Shown here piece by piece: positions 18,591-27,416 of a stretch of 64,000 nucleotides of DNA. The stretch is from Paraburkholderia oxyphila NBRC 105797 (GTDB lineage Bacteria > Pseudomonadota > Gammaproteobacteria > Burkholderiales > Burkholderiaceae): the NCBI RefSeq assembly GCF_000685075.1, contig NZ_BAYD01000008.1, positions 1-64,000 of the forward strand, given 5' to 3'. Every line of letters starts with the position of its first letter. Position 1 is the stretch's first letter. Under the pieces are notes generated by a model. That model saw only the letters and a list, made by a program, of their open reading frames with translations, was not told the origin of the DNA and did not search any database. The translations under genes were made by a program, and so were the position numbers.

Positions 18591-18669
18591 CGCCCTCATG
18601 CCATGCAAGGCAAGCGATTCAGCGGGTGCCCGCGCACCCCAGGCACTCAAAGCACTGGAAGGCCAGACC

Positions 18670-19761
18670 ATGTCGTTCCTCACCTTGACCGATGTTTCGA
18701 AATCGTTCGGCGACCTGCAGGCGGTCACCGGGATCAACCTGTCGGTGGAGCAAGGCGAGTTCGTCTCGCTGCTCGGCCCCTCGGGCTGCGGCAAAACCAC
18801 GACGCTGCAGATGATTGCGGGCTTCGTGGAAACCACGCGCGGCCGCATCACGCTCGACGGCCGCGACATCACGCACATGCCCCCGAACAAGCGCGGCCTC
18901 GGCATCGTGTTCCAGAGCTATGCGCTCTTCCCGCACATGAGCGTCGAGCAGAACGTGAGCTTCGGCCTCGAGATGCGTGGCATCGGCAAGGCGCAGCGCC
19001 GGGAGCGCATTCGCGAGGCACTTTCGCTCGTACGCCTCGACGCTTACGCGCACCGCTTCCCGCGCGAGCTGTCAGGCGGCCAGCGCCAGCGCGTGGCCAT
19101 CGCGCGCGCGATCGTGATTGCGCCGCCCGTGCTGCTGCTCGACGAACCGATGTCGAATCTCGACGCCAAGCTGCGCGAAGACATGCAGTTCGAGTTGCGT
19201 GCGATCCAGCGCAAGATCGGCACGACCACGCTGATGGTCACGCACGACCAGTCCGAAGCCCTTTCGATCAGCGACCGTGTCGTCGTCATGGAAAACGGCC
19301 GCATTACCCAGGTCGATACACCGTATCGTGCCTACGAGCGTCCTGAGAACGACTTCGTTTCGCAGTTCATCGGCAAGGCCAACATGCTCGCGGGCCGCAT
19401 CGTCGCGCGCGAGGGCGATACGATACGCGTCGATCTCGGCAACGACCTCGCGGAAACCGGCACGACGGCGCAGTTGCCCGAGCGCGGGCGCGCGGCCGGC
19501 GTGGGGGACGCCATCACGCTGTGTATCCGCCCGGAAAAGCTCAAGCTGTGCGCAAACGGCTCCGGGCGTCTCTCGGGCCGCGTGACGAGCCGTTTCTTCC
19601 TCGGCAGCCAGTGGCTCTACCGGCTCGACAGCCGCGCCGGCGAGATGCTCGTGTGCTGCCAGAACGAGGGCAAGGAGCCGCTTGCCGAGGGCGACCAGGT
19701 GGGCATCGACTGGCATAGCGACGCCATCCGCTTCATTCAGCGGGAGGCCGCCCGTGTCTAG
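18670..19761 (+). CDS. ABC transporter ATP-binding protein, PotA type
   Basis: This 363-residue ATPase has Walker A G-P-S-G-C-G-K-T, Q-loop V-F-Q-S-Y-A-L-F-P-H, signature L-S-G-G-Q-R-Q-R, Walker B L-L-L-D-E-P-M-S-N-L-D and H-loop T-H-D-Q, followed by a TOBE domain from about residue 280 (C-I-R-P-E-K). This is the PotA/spermidine-putrescine class. The ATG at 18670 is preferred to a start at 18580 because it follows GGAAGG and begins the conserved domain. The stop TAG overlaps the GTG of the next gene by eight bases. Confidence 0.93.
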   Translation: MSFLTLTDVSKSFGDLQAVTGINLSVEQGEFVSLLGPSGCGKTTTLQMIAGFVETTRGRITLDGRDITHMPPNKRGLGIVFQSYALFPHMSVEQNVSFGLEMRGIGKAQRRERIREALSLVRLDAYAHRFPRELSGGQRQRVAIARAIVIAPPVLLLDEPMSNLDAKLREDMQFELRAIQRKIGTTTLMVTHDQSEALSISDRVVVMENGRITQVDTPYRAYERPENDFVSQFIGKANMLAGRIVAREGDTIRVDLGNDLAETGTTAQLPERGRAAGVGDAITLCIRPEKLKLCANGSGRLSGRVTSRFFLGSQWLYRLDSRAGEMLVCCQNEGKEPLAEGDQVGIDWHSDAIRFIQREAARV

Positions 19762-20659
19762 CACGCTCCCCGCTTCGCAGCATGCGCCGCGCGCCACGGT
19801 GCGCGCCGGCTGGCACGGCTATGTCCCGCTGTGGCTCATGAGCGCGCCCGCGCTGCTGCTGTTCTCCGCGCTCGTGCTCGTGCCGCTCGCGATGACGTTC
19901 GCGCTCACGTTCTACCGCTTCGATCCCATGAGCGGCCCCATCGCCGCCTTCGATCTGCACAACTACATAGAGGTGCTCGGCTCCTCGTACTTTCATACGA
20001 TCTTCCTGCGCACCTTTGGCATTGCGGCGCTCACCACGTTGCTGTGCGTCGTGATCGGCACGCCCGAGGCCTATATCCTCTCGCGCATGCGCGACCCGTG
20101 GCGCTCGCTCTTCCTGCTCGCGATCCTCGCGCCGCTGCTCGTCTCGGTCGTGGTGCGCGCGTTTGGCTGGAGCATGCTGCTCAACATGAACGGCCTCGTG
20201 AACCAGTTCTTTGGCCTGTTCGGCGCGGGCCCCTTCAAGCTCGAATACACGACCTTCGCCATCGTCATCGCGCTCGTGCACGTGATGCTGCCGTTCATGG
20301 TGATTCCGGTGTGGACCGCGCTGCAGCGGCTCGATCCGCAAACCGAAAACGCCGCACTCTCGCTCATGGCATCGCCCTTCACCACCCTGCGCCGCATCGT
20401 GCTGCCGCAACTGATGCCAGGCATTCTCTCGGGCAGCCTCATGGTGTTCGGCCTCTCGGCGAGCGCGTTCGCGATTCCCGGCCTGCTCGGCGGGCGGCGC
20501 CTGAAGGTGGCGGCCACCGCCGTCTACGACCAGTTCCTGAGCTCGATGAACTGGCCGCTCGGCGCGACGATCGCGGTGCTGCTGCTCGTCGCCAATCTCG
20601 TGGTGATGCTCACCTACTACCGCGTGCTCGAACGGCGCTACGCCCGCAGCATGGGCTAA
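19754..20659 (+). CDS. ABC transporter permease, PotB type
   Basis: This 301-residue permease has six or so membrane segments, starting with L-W-L-M-S-A-P-A-L-L-L-F. It carries a contact loop near residue 205 (A-A-L-S-L-M-A-S-P-F-T-T-L-R-R-I-V-L-P), typical of PotB. The start is a GTG at 19754 with GGGAGG seven bases upstream, overlapping the PotA-type stop by eight bases. No suitable ATG exists at this position, and the first in-frame ATG downstream would cut the first helix. It pairs with the PotC-type permease encoded next. Confidence 0.9.
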   Translation: MSSTLPASQHAPRATVRAGWHGYVPLWLMSAPALLLFSALVLVPLAMTFALTFYRFDPMSGPIAAFDLHNYIEVLGSSYFHTIFLRTFGIAALTTLLCVVIGTPEAYILSRMRDPWRSLFLLAILAPLLVSVVVRAFGWSMLLNMNGLVNQFFGLFGAGPFKLEYTTFAIVIALVHVMLPFMVIPVWTALQRLDPQTENAALSLMASPFTTLRRIVLPQLMPGILSGSLMVFGLSASAFAIPGLLGGRRLKVAATAVYDQFLSSMNWPLGATIAVLLLVANLVVMLTYYRVLERRYARSMG

Positions 20660-20713
20660 GGCCACGCGCCCCTTTGCATCGCCCGGCCCCAGGAATTCGT
20701 CAGGTCATTCATC

Positions 20714-21508
20714 ATGCGCAAAAACGGACTGCTCGCCCTTACGTTCCATAGTCTCGTCATCCTGTTCGTGCTGGCGCCGCTCGTCATCGTCGTTCTGGTG
20801 GCCTTCACGCCCGACGAAACCTTGACGCTGCCCACGCACGGCTTCTCGCTGCGCTGGTTCCGCGCGATCCTCGATTATCCGGACTTCATCACCGCGTTCT
20901 TCAACAGCCTGAAGCTCGCCTTCGCTTCCGCCACGCTCTCGCTCGTCGTCGCGCTGCCCGCGGGTCTCGCGATTGGCCGCGCACGCTTTCCCGGGCGCGG
21001 CTTCCTGAACGCGCTGCTGCTGTCCCCCCTCGTGATTCCGGGGCTCGTGCTCGGCATCGCGCTGCTGCGCTTCTTCGCGCTGATCGGCGCAACGGGTTCG
21101 TTCGCATGGCTGATCCTCGCGCACATGATCATCATCACGCCTTTCGTGATGCGGCTCGTGCTCGCTTCGGTGAGCGGGCTCGACCGCAGCATCGAGCATG
21201 CGGCTTCCTCGCTCGGCGCAAACGCGTGGACCACGTTTCGCCGCATCACGCTGCCGATGATCGTGCCGGGCATCACGGGCGGCTGGCTGCTCGCCTTCAT
21301 CAACAGTTTCGATGAACTGACGATGTCGATCTTCATCACCTCGCCGCAAACCGTCACGCTGCCCGTGCGCATGTACATGTACGCGACCGAATCGATCGAT
21401 CCGATGATGGCGTCCGTCTCCGCGCTCGTCATCTTCATCACCGCAGGCGCGATGCTGCTGCTCGATCGCGTCTACGGGCTCAACCGCATCCTGATCGGGC
21501 AGCACTGA
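20714..21508 (+). CDS. ABC transporter permease, PotC type
   Basis: This 264-residue permease has a first membrane segment L-V-I-L-F-V-L-A-P-L-V-I-V-V-L-V near residue 13, F-N-S-L-K-L-A-F-A-S-A-T at the domain entry and the EAA-like loop S-S-L-G-A-N-A-W-T-T-F-R-R-I-T-L-P. Size and pattern fit PotC. It lies 54 bases after the PotB-type gene. Together they form the channel for the imported amine-type solute. Confidence 0.92.
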   Translation: MRKNGLLALTFHSLVILFVLAPLVIVVLVAFTPDETLTLPTHGFSLRWFRAILDYPDFITAFFNSLKLAFASATLSLVVALPAGLAIGRARFPGRGFLNALLLSPLVIPGLVLGIALLRFFALIGATGSFAWLILAHMIIITPFVMRLVLASVSGLDRSIEHAASSLGANAWTTFRRITLPMIVPGITGGWLLAFINSFDELTMSIFITSPQTVTLPVRMYMYATESIDPMMASVSALVIFITAGAMLLLDRVYGLNRILIGQH

Positions 21509-21559
21509 ACGCCGCCCGCAATCCTCCTGAATTCAGCCCCGATTCTTTGCCGCCCCGTC

Positions 21560-21898
21560 ATGAGCACCTTCACGCCGCCTCCCCCTGCCCAGTTCGTCCG
21601 CGTTGCCGAAACCGCACGCGCACGCGTTTGCTTCGTGCTCGATGGCGTCGAGGTCGAAGCGCTTGCGGGCGACTCGCTGCTCACCGCGATCCTCACCCAC
21701 CAGCGGCACGTGCGTCACAGCGAATTCAGCGGCGCGCCGCGCGCGGGCTTCTGCCTGATCGGCGCGTGCCAGGACTGCTGGGTCCAAAGCGAGGGCGGCA
21801 CCCGGCTGCGCGCCTGTTCGACGCCGCTGCGCGAGGGCATGCGCGTACTGACCCGATTCAGTCAGGATGCCGAAGCTACCGGCGGAGATGCCCGATGA
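21560..21898 (+). CDS. [2Fe-2S] small subunit of HcnABC/opine-dehydrogenase-like enzyme
   Basis: This 112-residue ferredoxin-like subunit has the cysteine pattern G-F-C-L-I-G-A-C-Q-D-C-W followed by R-A-C-S (C-x4-C-x2-C-x11-C). This matches the HcnA type of [2Fe-2S] protein found with opine oxidases, D-hydroxyproline dehydrogenase and HCN synthase. It has an N-terminal Pro/Thr stretch and no signal peptide, so it is probably cytoplasmic. The stop overlaps the next start by ATGA, giving fixed stoichiometry with the FAD subunit. Confidence 0.88.
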   Translation: MSTFTPPPPAQFVRVAETARARVCFVLDGVEVEALAGDSLLTAILTHQRHVRHSEFSGAPRAGFCLIGACQDCWVQSEGGTRLRACSTPLREGMRVLTRFSQDAEATGGDAR

Positions 21899-23346
21899 GC
21901 ACGAAGCCTCCTTGCATCGTCATCGTTGGCGCGGGACCGGCCGGCATTCGCGCCGCGCAAACGCTCGTGGCCGCGGGGCTGCGCCCCACCGTGATCGACG
22001 AAAACGCCCGCTGGGGCGGCCAGATCTATCGCCAGCCCGCCGCCGGCGCCGGCTTCTCACGCACGAAGGCCGAGCTCTACGGCTTCGAAGCCAGCAAAGC
22101 CGATGCGGTCCACAAGGCCATGGCCGAACTCGTGCCGAAGATCGACTATCGCCCCGACACGCTCGCCTGGTCGTGCGAGGCCGGGCGGCTCGACACCCTG
22201 CGCGAGGGCCGCGAGGCCAGCGTGCGGTGGTCGCAGCTGATCATTGCGAGCGGCGCGACGGATCGCATCGTGCCGCTGCCCGGCTGGACGCTGCCCGGCG
22301 TCTACACCCTCGGCGGCGCGCAGGTCGCGCTGAAGGCGCAGGGCTGCGCAATCGGTCAGCGCACCGTGCTCGCAGGCACCGGGCCGCTGCTCTATCTCGT
22401 CGCTTACCAGTACGCGAAAGCGGGCGCGCAGGTGGCGGCCGTGCTGGATACGAGCCCTTTCGCGCGCCAGGCCGCCGCCGCGCCAAAGCTGCTCAATCAG
22501 CCGGGCACCTTCGCCAAGGGCGTCTACTACGTCGCCTGGCTCAAGGCGCATGGGGTACGCATCGAGCGCGGCGTGTCGCTCGCGGCGATCGAAGGCGACC
22601 ATGCCGTGCAAGCCCTACGCTGGCGCCCGGACGACGGTATCGAACAGACCCTCGCGTGCGATGCCGTGGCTCTCGGTTATGGCTTGCGGCCCGAAACGCA
22701 GCTCGCCGATCTCGCGGGCTGCCGCTTCGCCTTCGACGCGCTCAACCGCTGCTGGCTGCCCGAGCGCGACGCGGCGGGGCGCAGTTCGGTCGAAGGCGTC
22801 TATCTCGCGGGCGACGGCGCGGGCATCGCGGGCGCCGACGCCGCCGAGCTCGCGGGCCGCCGTGCCGCGCTCGCGGTGCTCGAAGACCTCGGGATCGCTG
22901 CGCCGCCGCACGATGTCCATTCGGCCTATCCGGGCCATGCGCCCGACGCCGCGACGATCGAGAAACGGCTCGCGCGCATCGCGCGCTTTCGCGAGGGCAT
23001 TGAGCAGGCGTTCGCGCCGCCCGCCCACTGTGCCGCCAGTTGGCCCGACGAACTGACCGTTTGCCGCTGCGAGGAAGTCAACGCCGGCACCTTGCGCAGT
23101 TGCATCCGCAGTGGCCTGGCGAGCGAAGTCAATCGCCTGAAGGCGCTCACGCGCATCGGCATGGGGCGCTGCCAGGGGCGCATGTGCGGCGAAGCGGCCA
23201 TGGCGCTGCTGAGTGAGGAAACCGGCAAGCCGCTGCACGAGGTGGGACGCCTGCGCAGCCAGGCGCCCATCAAGCCGATTCCAATTTCGCCGATGCTGTT
23301 CGAAGACGGCGTTCAGGTCATCGAAGAGGAAGCCCACGATGAGTGA
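21895..23346 (+). CDS. HcnB-like FAD/NAD(P)-binding subunit with BFD-type [2Fe-2S] domain
   Basis: This 483-residue flavoprotein begins with the FAD motif I-V-G-A-G-P-A-G-I-R-A-A. A second nucleotide-binding region with G-T-G-P-L-L-Y-L is near residue 160, and a D-G-A-G-I-A-G-A segment sits at the FAD ribityl site. The C-terminal 100 residues carry C-R-C-E-E-V and G-M-G-R-C-Q-G-R-M-C, a BFD-like [2Fe-2S] site. Such subunits pass electrons from the dehydrogenase subunit. ATGA overlaps its neighbour upstream, and an eight-base ATGAGTGA overlap links it to the next gene. Confidence 0.9.
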   Translation: MSTKPPCIVIVGAGPAGIRAAQTLVAAGLRPTVIDENARWGGQIYRQPAAGAGFSRTKAELYGFEASKADAVHKAMAELVPKIDYRPDTLAWSCEAGRLDTLREGREASVRWSQLIIASGATDRIVPLPGWTLPGVYTLGGAQVALKAQGCAIGQRTVLAGTGPLLYLVAYQYAKAGAQVAAVLDTSPFARQAAAAPKLLNQPGTFAKGVYYVAWLKAHGVRIERGVSLAAIEGDHAVQALRWRPDDGIEQTLACDAVALGYGLRPETQLADLAGCRFAFDALNRCWLPERDAAGRSSVEGVYLAGDGAGIAGADAAELAGRRAALAVLEDLGIAAPPHDVHSAYPGHAPDAATIEKRLARIARFREGIEQAFAPPAHCAASWPDELTVCRCEEVNAGTLRSCIRSGLASEVNRLKALTRIGMGRCQGRMCGEAAMALLSEETGKPLHEVGRLRSQAPIKPIPISPMLFEDGVQVIEEEAHDE

Positions 23347-24475
23347 CACGCGCCACTTTCAGGTTGTGATTGCGGGCGGCGGGCTCGTTGGCGCATCGGC
23401 GGCGCTCGCGCTCGCGCGCAAGGGCCTGAGCGTCGGCCTGTTCGAGCGGCGCTTTTGCGGTGCCCAGGCGAGCGGCGTGAACTACGGCGGGGTGCGCACC
23501 CAGGGCCGTCCCGCGGAGCAGCTGCCGCTCGCGGTGCGGGCGCGGCGCGTCTGGAGCCGGCTGCCCGAGCTCATTGGCATCGACGGGGAATTCGTCGTTT
23601 CGGGGCATTTGCGGCTCGCGCGCCGTGACAGCGACATCGAGGCGCTTCACGCATGGTCGAAGATGGCGCGCGAATACGGCGTCGAGTCCCAGGTCATGAG
23701 CGGCGACGCGTTTCGCCGCCGCTACCCGTGGCTCGGCAAGGCCGCGATAGGCGGGTCGCTCTGCGCGAGCGATGGCCATGCGAATCCGCGCCTCGTCTCA
23801 CCCGGCTTCGCGGCGGCGGCGCGGCGCGCGGGCGCGCACGTGCAGGAGCAGACCGAGCTCGCCGACCTGAGCTTCGACGGCCGCCGCTTCCAGATGCGCG
23901 CGGGCCACGAGCGTATCAGCGCCGACTGGCTCATCAATTCCGCGGGCGCCTGGGCCGACACGGTTGCGCGCAGCTTTGGCGAGACCGTGCCGATGAAGCC
24001 GATCTATCCGAACATGTGGGTGACCGAGCCCCTGCCGCGCTTCATCGAGCACAACCTGGGCGTGTATGGCGGCGGCGTCTACGCGCGCCAGGTCGAGCGC
24101 GGAAACTGCGTGATCGGCGGCGGCCGTGGACACGGCGACGGCGAATACGCGCAGCCCTCCACCGATACCACGCGCGCCGTCATGCGCGATGCCTGTGCGC
24201 TGTTGCCCGGATTGCGCGATGCCCTGCTCATTCGCACGTGGAGCGGTGTGGAAGGCGAAACGCCGGACAGCAACCCCATCATCGGTCCCAGCCATACCAC
24301 GCCGCGCCTCGTGCACGCTTTCGGCTTTTCAGGTGGCGGATTTCTGCTTGCACCGGGTGTGGGCGAAGTCCTCGCCGAGCTCGTCACGGAAGGCGCGACG
24401 AGCACGCCCATCGAAGCATTTTCGATCGGCCGCTTCACCCAGTCCCCTGTTCATGCCGCCGTCTCAATCAAATAA
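23339..24475 (+). CDS. HcnC/DadA-like FAD-dependent amine dehydrogenase subunit
   Basis: This 378-residue D-amino-acid-oxidase-fold flavoprotein has the FAD motif V-I-A-G-G-G-L-V-G-A-S-A-A, a Y-G-G-V-R-T-Q-G-R segment near the flavin and, near the C-terminus, F-G-F-S-G-G-G-F-L-L-A-P-G-V-G. It is the likely catalytic subunit, oxidising a secondary amine or D-amino/imino acid, with the two upstream Fe-S proteins. Glycine oxidation to cyanide (HcnC) is unlikely because of the importer genes on either side. It ends 13 bases before the binding-protein gene. Confidence 0.9.
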   Translation: MSDTRHFQVVIAGGGLVGASAALALARKGLSVGLFERRFCGAQASGVNYGGVRTQGRPAEQLPLAVRARRVWSRLPELIGIDGEFVVSGHLRLARRDSDIEALHAWSKMAREYGVESQVMSGDAFRRRYPWLGKAAIGGSLCASDGHANPRLVSPGFAAAARRAGAHVQEQTELADLSFDGRRFQMRAGHERISADWLINSAGAWADTVARSFGETVPMKPIYPNMWVTEPLPRFIEHNLGVYGGGVYARQVERGNCVIGGGRGHGDGEYAQPSTDTTRAVMRDACALLPGLRDALLIRTWSGVEGETPDSNPIIGPSHTTPRLVHAFGFSGGGFLLAPGVGEVLAELVTEGATSTPIEAFSIGRFTQSPVHAAVSIK

Positions 24476-24488
24476 AGGAGTCCATACG

Positions 24489-25535
24489 ATGAAATTCACC
24501 CGCACTTTGGCCTCGCTGGCTGCACTCGTCGCCCTCGGCTTCTCCGCGTGCGCCTCGGCGCAAACGAAAACGATCTATATCGGCATGAACGGCGGCCCGA
24601 TGGAGAAGGCTTACACGAGCCAGGTCCTGCCCGACTTCGAGAAAGCCAACAACGTCAAGGTGGTGGTCGTGCCGGGCACATCCTCCGACGTGCTCGCGAA
24701 GCTGCTCGCCAACCGCAACAGCCCACAGCTGCACGTAGTCTTCCTCGACGACGGCGTGATGGCACGCGCGGTGAACATGGGCGTGTGCGAAAAGCTCGAC
24801 GATTCGCCGGTGCTCAAGGAGCTGTATCCGTTCGCGCGCATGAAGGGCGACATCGGCGCGGGCGTGCAGCTCGGCATGACCGGCATTGGCTACAACACGA
24901 AGCTGTTCGCCGAGAAAGGCTGGGCGCCGCCGACCTCGTGGCTCGATTTCACGAACCCGAAGTACAAGGGCAAGGTGGTGTTCCAGTCGGCCTCCAGCAG
25001 CACCTTCGGGCTGCACGGCTTTCTCGCCATCAACCGCCTGATGGGCGGCAGCGAGAACAATGTCGAGCCCGGCTTCACCAAATGGGCGAGCACGGTGGGG
25101 CCGAACGTCGTCGAATACATTCCGAACTCGGCCAAGCTCTCGGAGATGATCCAGACCGGCGAGGCCGGACTCTTCCCGCTCACGCCCACGGCCGTTGGCG
25201 ACCTGAAGGACAAGGGCTTGCCCGTCGCTTACGCGAACCCGAAAGAGGGCGCCGTGCTGCTGCTCGTCGATCTGTGCGTCGTGAAGAACAATCCCGATCC
25301 GCAGCTCGCGCAAAAGCTCGCGCAGTTCTTGCTCTCCGCGCCCGCGCAGAGCAAGGCCGCTTCCGCCGGCAAGCAGATCCCCACCAACCAGAACGCCACG
25401 ATGCCGCCGGACATGCAAAAGAGCCTCGGCAATCTCGACCAGCTCGTGAAGAAGGTGACGGTGGTGGACTGGAACGTGATCAACGAGCATCGCGCGCAGT
25501 GGGATTCGCGCTGGAACCGGCAAATCGAGCAATGA
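24489..25535 (+). CDS. Periplasmic binding protein of the Pot-type ABC transporter
   Basis: This 348-residue protein has a Sec signal peptide (M-K-F-T-R-T-L, core, cleavage near A-S-A at residue 23-25). The iron/spermidine/AEP-like binding fold follows: T-I-Y-I-G-M-N-G-G, Y-N-T-K-L-F near residue 135, and P-T-S-W-L-D-F. It is the last gene of the operon that begins at 18670 and has an AAAGGAG ribosome site. An encoded binding protein separated from its permeases by the enzyme genes shows that uptake and oxidation are co-expressed. The ligand is probably a cationic or imino compound, but this is inference. Confidence 0.92.
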   Translation: MKFTRTLASLAALVALGFSACASAQTKTIYIGMNGGPMEKAYTSQVLPDFEKANNVKVVVVPGTSSDVLAKLLANRNSPQLHVVFLDDGVMARAVNMGVCEKLDDSPVLKELYPFARMKGDIGAGVQLGMTGIGYNTKLFAEKGWAPPTSWLDFTNPKYKGKVVFQSASSSTFGLHGFLAINRLMGGSENNVEPGFTKWASTVGPNVVEYIPNSAKLSEMIQTGEAGLFPLTPTAVGDLKDKGLPVAYANPKEGAVLLLVDLCVVKNNPDPQLAQKLAQFLLSAPAQSKAASAGKQIPTNQNATMPPDMQKSLGNLDQLVKKVTVVDWNVINEHRAQWDSRWNRQIEQ

Positions 25536-25545
25536 ACGGCAATGC

Positions 25546-25560
25546 TCCTGTAAAACAGGA
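25546..25560. terminator. Small hairpin between convergent binding-protein and porin genes
   Basis: TCCTGT-AAA-ACAGGA forms a perfect 6-base stem in the 61-base gap between two convergent genes. No T-run follows on either strand, so termination is uncertain. Confidence 0.3.
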
Positions 25561-25596
25561 ACCCTGGTCCACGTCGGTCTGCGCATGGGCCGGACC

Positions 25597-26721
25597 TTAA
25601 AACTTATGCCGTATACCCGCCAGGACCGCCGTCTGGTTATTCGAACTCGACGGCGCGTTCAGGAACGTTACCGCCTCCGCCAGCGGTCCCGAGGCGCGGA
25701 TATAGTCCGCGTACAGATAGACATCGGTTCGCTTGCTCAGGAAATAGTCGATCGCTGCCTGCACCGTATTCCAGTGTGAACTGGCGACGATCCCGCCATA
25801 CACGCCGTTCGTATAAAGATAAGCAGCGGAAACGAACAACGCGGGCGTCACGTCGTAGACCGCGATTGCGTCCGCGTTATTCAGGTGCAGGCTGGTGTGA
25901 TCCAGATACGAATATTGGACATTTGAATACATGCCAGCGAGTTGCACGCGGCCAAAATCGTATTCGCCCCCGGTTGCGAGGACCCGTTGACGCCGGACCC
26001 CCACCTGACTGTTCAACGGACTCGAATGGAAGAGCGCAAAGGGTGCGCCCGAATAGTCGTCGGTGACGGCCCCCGATGCGTTGAGAACGTCACCCGGATA
26101 GTCGAGGTCCAGATAAGCCACCGCGAACTGCACGGGGCCTTTGGCATAGTTGATTCCGGTGCTGAACGCCCGGTTTTGCTGGAAGGCGCCGGCCTTGTTG
26201 GAAAAGGCATACAGGGCCTCGAATTCCAGGCCAAAGAAGTTGGGCGAGCGGTACTTGATCGAATTGTTGTACCTGAAGTTGCCTTCGACATTGTCGTTGC
26301 TCCCGACGCTCGTTCCAAGGCCGGGCCCCAATGCCTGCGGTTCAATCCGGTCCAGGTAGTCGAACAGCACGTCATACTGGCGGCCGGCCGTCAAGGTACC
26401 GTATTGGGTGCTGGACAGACCGACGAACGCCTGACGCCCAAACATCCGCCCGCCTTGCCCCAACTCGCCGGTCGTGCTGCTGAAACCGTTCTCCAGTGTC
26501 GCGACCGCCTTCAATCCCCCGCCCAGGTCTTCAACAATACGCAATCCCCAGCGATTGTTCTGGTTCGCCCCCGACACCATGGCTACGGCGCTATGGCCGC
26601 CTTCATTGCTGACATACTCGATGCCCGTCGCGATGATGCCGTATAGCGTGACGGAGCTTTGAGCGTGTGCTTCCGCCGTGATGGTCGAAAGGACAATCAG
26701 GCTTGCCAGTTTATAGTTCAT
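25597..26721 (-). CDS. Gram-negative porin (Burkholderia type)
   Basis: This 374-residue outer-membrane porin has a signal peptide ending A-H-A before Q-S-S-V-T-L-Y-G, which is the classic start of mature Burkholderiaceae porins. It has alternating beta-strand sequence with many Tyr/Gly residues and ends in the required C-terminal Phe (H-K-F). The ATG at 26721 is preferred to 26727 because AAGGAG lies eight bases upstream. It is the last gene in the direction of the aromatic catabolon and follows the oxygenase beta subunit after 122 bases. It probably lets the aromatic substrate cross the outer membrane. Confidence 0.9.
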   Translation of the reverse strand: MNYKLASLIVLSTITAEAHAQSSVTLYGIIATGIEYVSNEGGHSAVAMVSGANQNNRWGLRIVEDLGGGLKAVATLENGFSSTTGELGQGGRMFGRQAFVGLSSTQYGTLTAGRQYDVLFDYLDRIEPQALGPGLGTSVGSNDNVEGNFRYNNSIKYRSPNFFGLEFEALYAFSNKAGAFQQNRAFSTGINYAKGPVQFAVAYLDLDYPGDVLNASGAVTDDYSGAPFALFHSSPLNSQVGVRRQRVLATGGEYDFGRVQLAGMYSNVQYSYLDHTSLHLNNADAIAVYDVTPALFVSAAYLYTNGVYGGIVASSHWNTVQAAIDYFLSKRTDVYLYADYIRASGPLAEAVTFLNAPSSSNNQTAVLAGIRHKF

Positions 26722-26790
26722 TGCCATGTCTCCTTATGCTTAAACCGTTGAATAAATATCGTTATCCTAACTTTATAGAATCGGGATGAG

Positions 26791-26826
26791 CTCGACAGAT
26801 CGAGTCTTTCACCCCGAAACGTCGGG
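26791..26826 (-). promoter_or_regulatory. Two small hairpins between oxygenase beta-subunit gene and porin
   Basis: CTCGA-CAGA-TCGAG (26791-26804) and CCCGA-AACG-TCGGG (26813-26826) are back to back in the 122-base gap. They could attenuate transcription or stabilise the upstream mRNA end. The AT-rich part next to the porin may hold a separate promoter. Confidence 0.3.
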
Positions 26827-26843
26827 CGGCGAGGCAGCTGTGA

Positions 26844-27335
26844 TCACGGAAATAGCTGAATGGCAGGCAGAGGGGCATCACAATTGAGCAGTTCGACCCG
26901 CTTCGCAAGGATCCTCAAGCCCCCGTTTTCCAGAATCAGTTCATGACTCGCCGTGGCCGCGTATATCCACTGCTCGCCACCACGCGTCTCGCTGTAGATC
27001 ATCGGGGTATGCGCCCGATAGATTCCCTCGCCGCCCTCTTCGGGCAGGTTGACGAAGGGCCGCTGCATGACATGCAGACAGCGGCTCGCCGGCTGTTGTG
27101 AATGGGCATGAGGCTGCTTCAACCGCTCAATCCGAAGCCTTAGCATCACAAGATCTTCGTACATGAGCGCGGCGTGGTTGGCCGCATCCGATTGCCCCGG
27201 CACCATCGGCATCCAGTACACGCCACCCGTCGCAAAGCGCTCGTACCACTCGTCAAAGCGCTTCTCATCCAGCAGCCGCGCCTCTTCGTAGATGAATTCA
27301 ATCACCGCATCGCGCATCGAATCGATACTTTTCAT
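26844..27335 (-). CDS. Aromatic-ring-hydroxylating oxygenase, small (beta) subunit
   Basis: This 163-residue protein has the NTF2-like beta-subunit pattern: F-I-Y-E-E-A-R-L-L-D-E-K-R-F-D-E-W-Y near residue 15, Y-W-M-P-M-V-P and, near the C-terminus, G-L-R-I-L-A-K-R-V-E-L-L-N-C-D. Beta subunits stabilise the alpha3beta3 oxygenase. It is preceded by GAGGA and lies 81 bases after the reductase gene. The order alpha, reductase, beta is unusual, since alpha and beta are normally adjacent. Confidence 0.9.
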   Translation of the reverse strand: MKSIDSMRDAVIEFIYEEARLLDEKRFDEWYERFATGGVYWMPMVPGQSDAANHAALMYEDLVMLRLRIERLKQPHAHSQQPASRCLHVMQRPFVNLPEEGGEGIYRAHTPMIYSETRGGEQWIYAATASHELILENGGLRILAKRVELLNCDAPLPAIQLFP

Positions 27336-27416
27336 GCTTGTATCCTCAAACTAATCATGCCCCTCGTGTGCCGCGACTGCCGCGCCATCGGAGATGCGCC
27401 GCGTCGCGCAACGACT

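Larger units (their letters stand above)
18340..18669. promoter_or_regulatory. Divergent control region between IclR gene and Pot-type transporter operon
   Basis: No gene fits in these 330 bases. The region holds two 17-base palindromes (18354-18370 and 18508-18524), a GATGGAAT half-site at 18547-18554 and a candidate sigma70 promoter at 18561-18590. It is AT-rich compared with its surroundings, as expected for shared regulation. Confidence 0.7.

Noticed and set aside
21560..24475. Hydrogen cyanide synthase hcnABC
   Set aside because: Subunit architecture is the same, but the genes are enclosed by an ABC importer and its binding protein, which fits amine or opine catabolism rather than glycine-to-cyanide oxidation.
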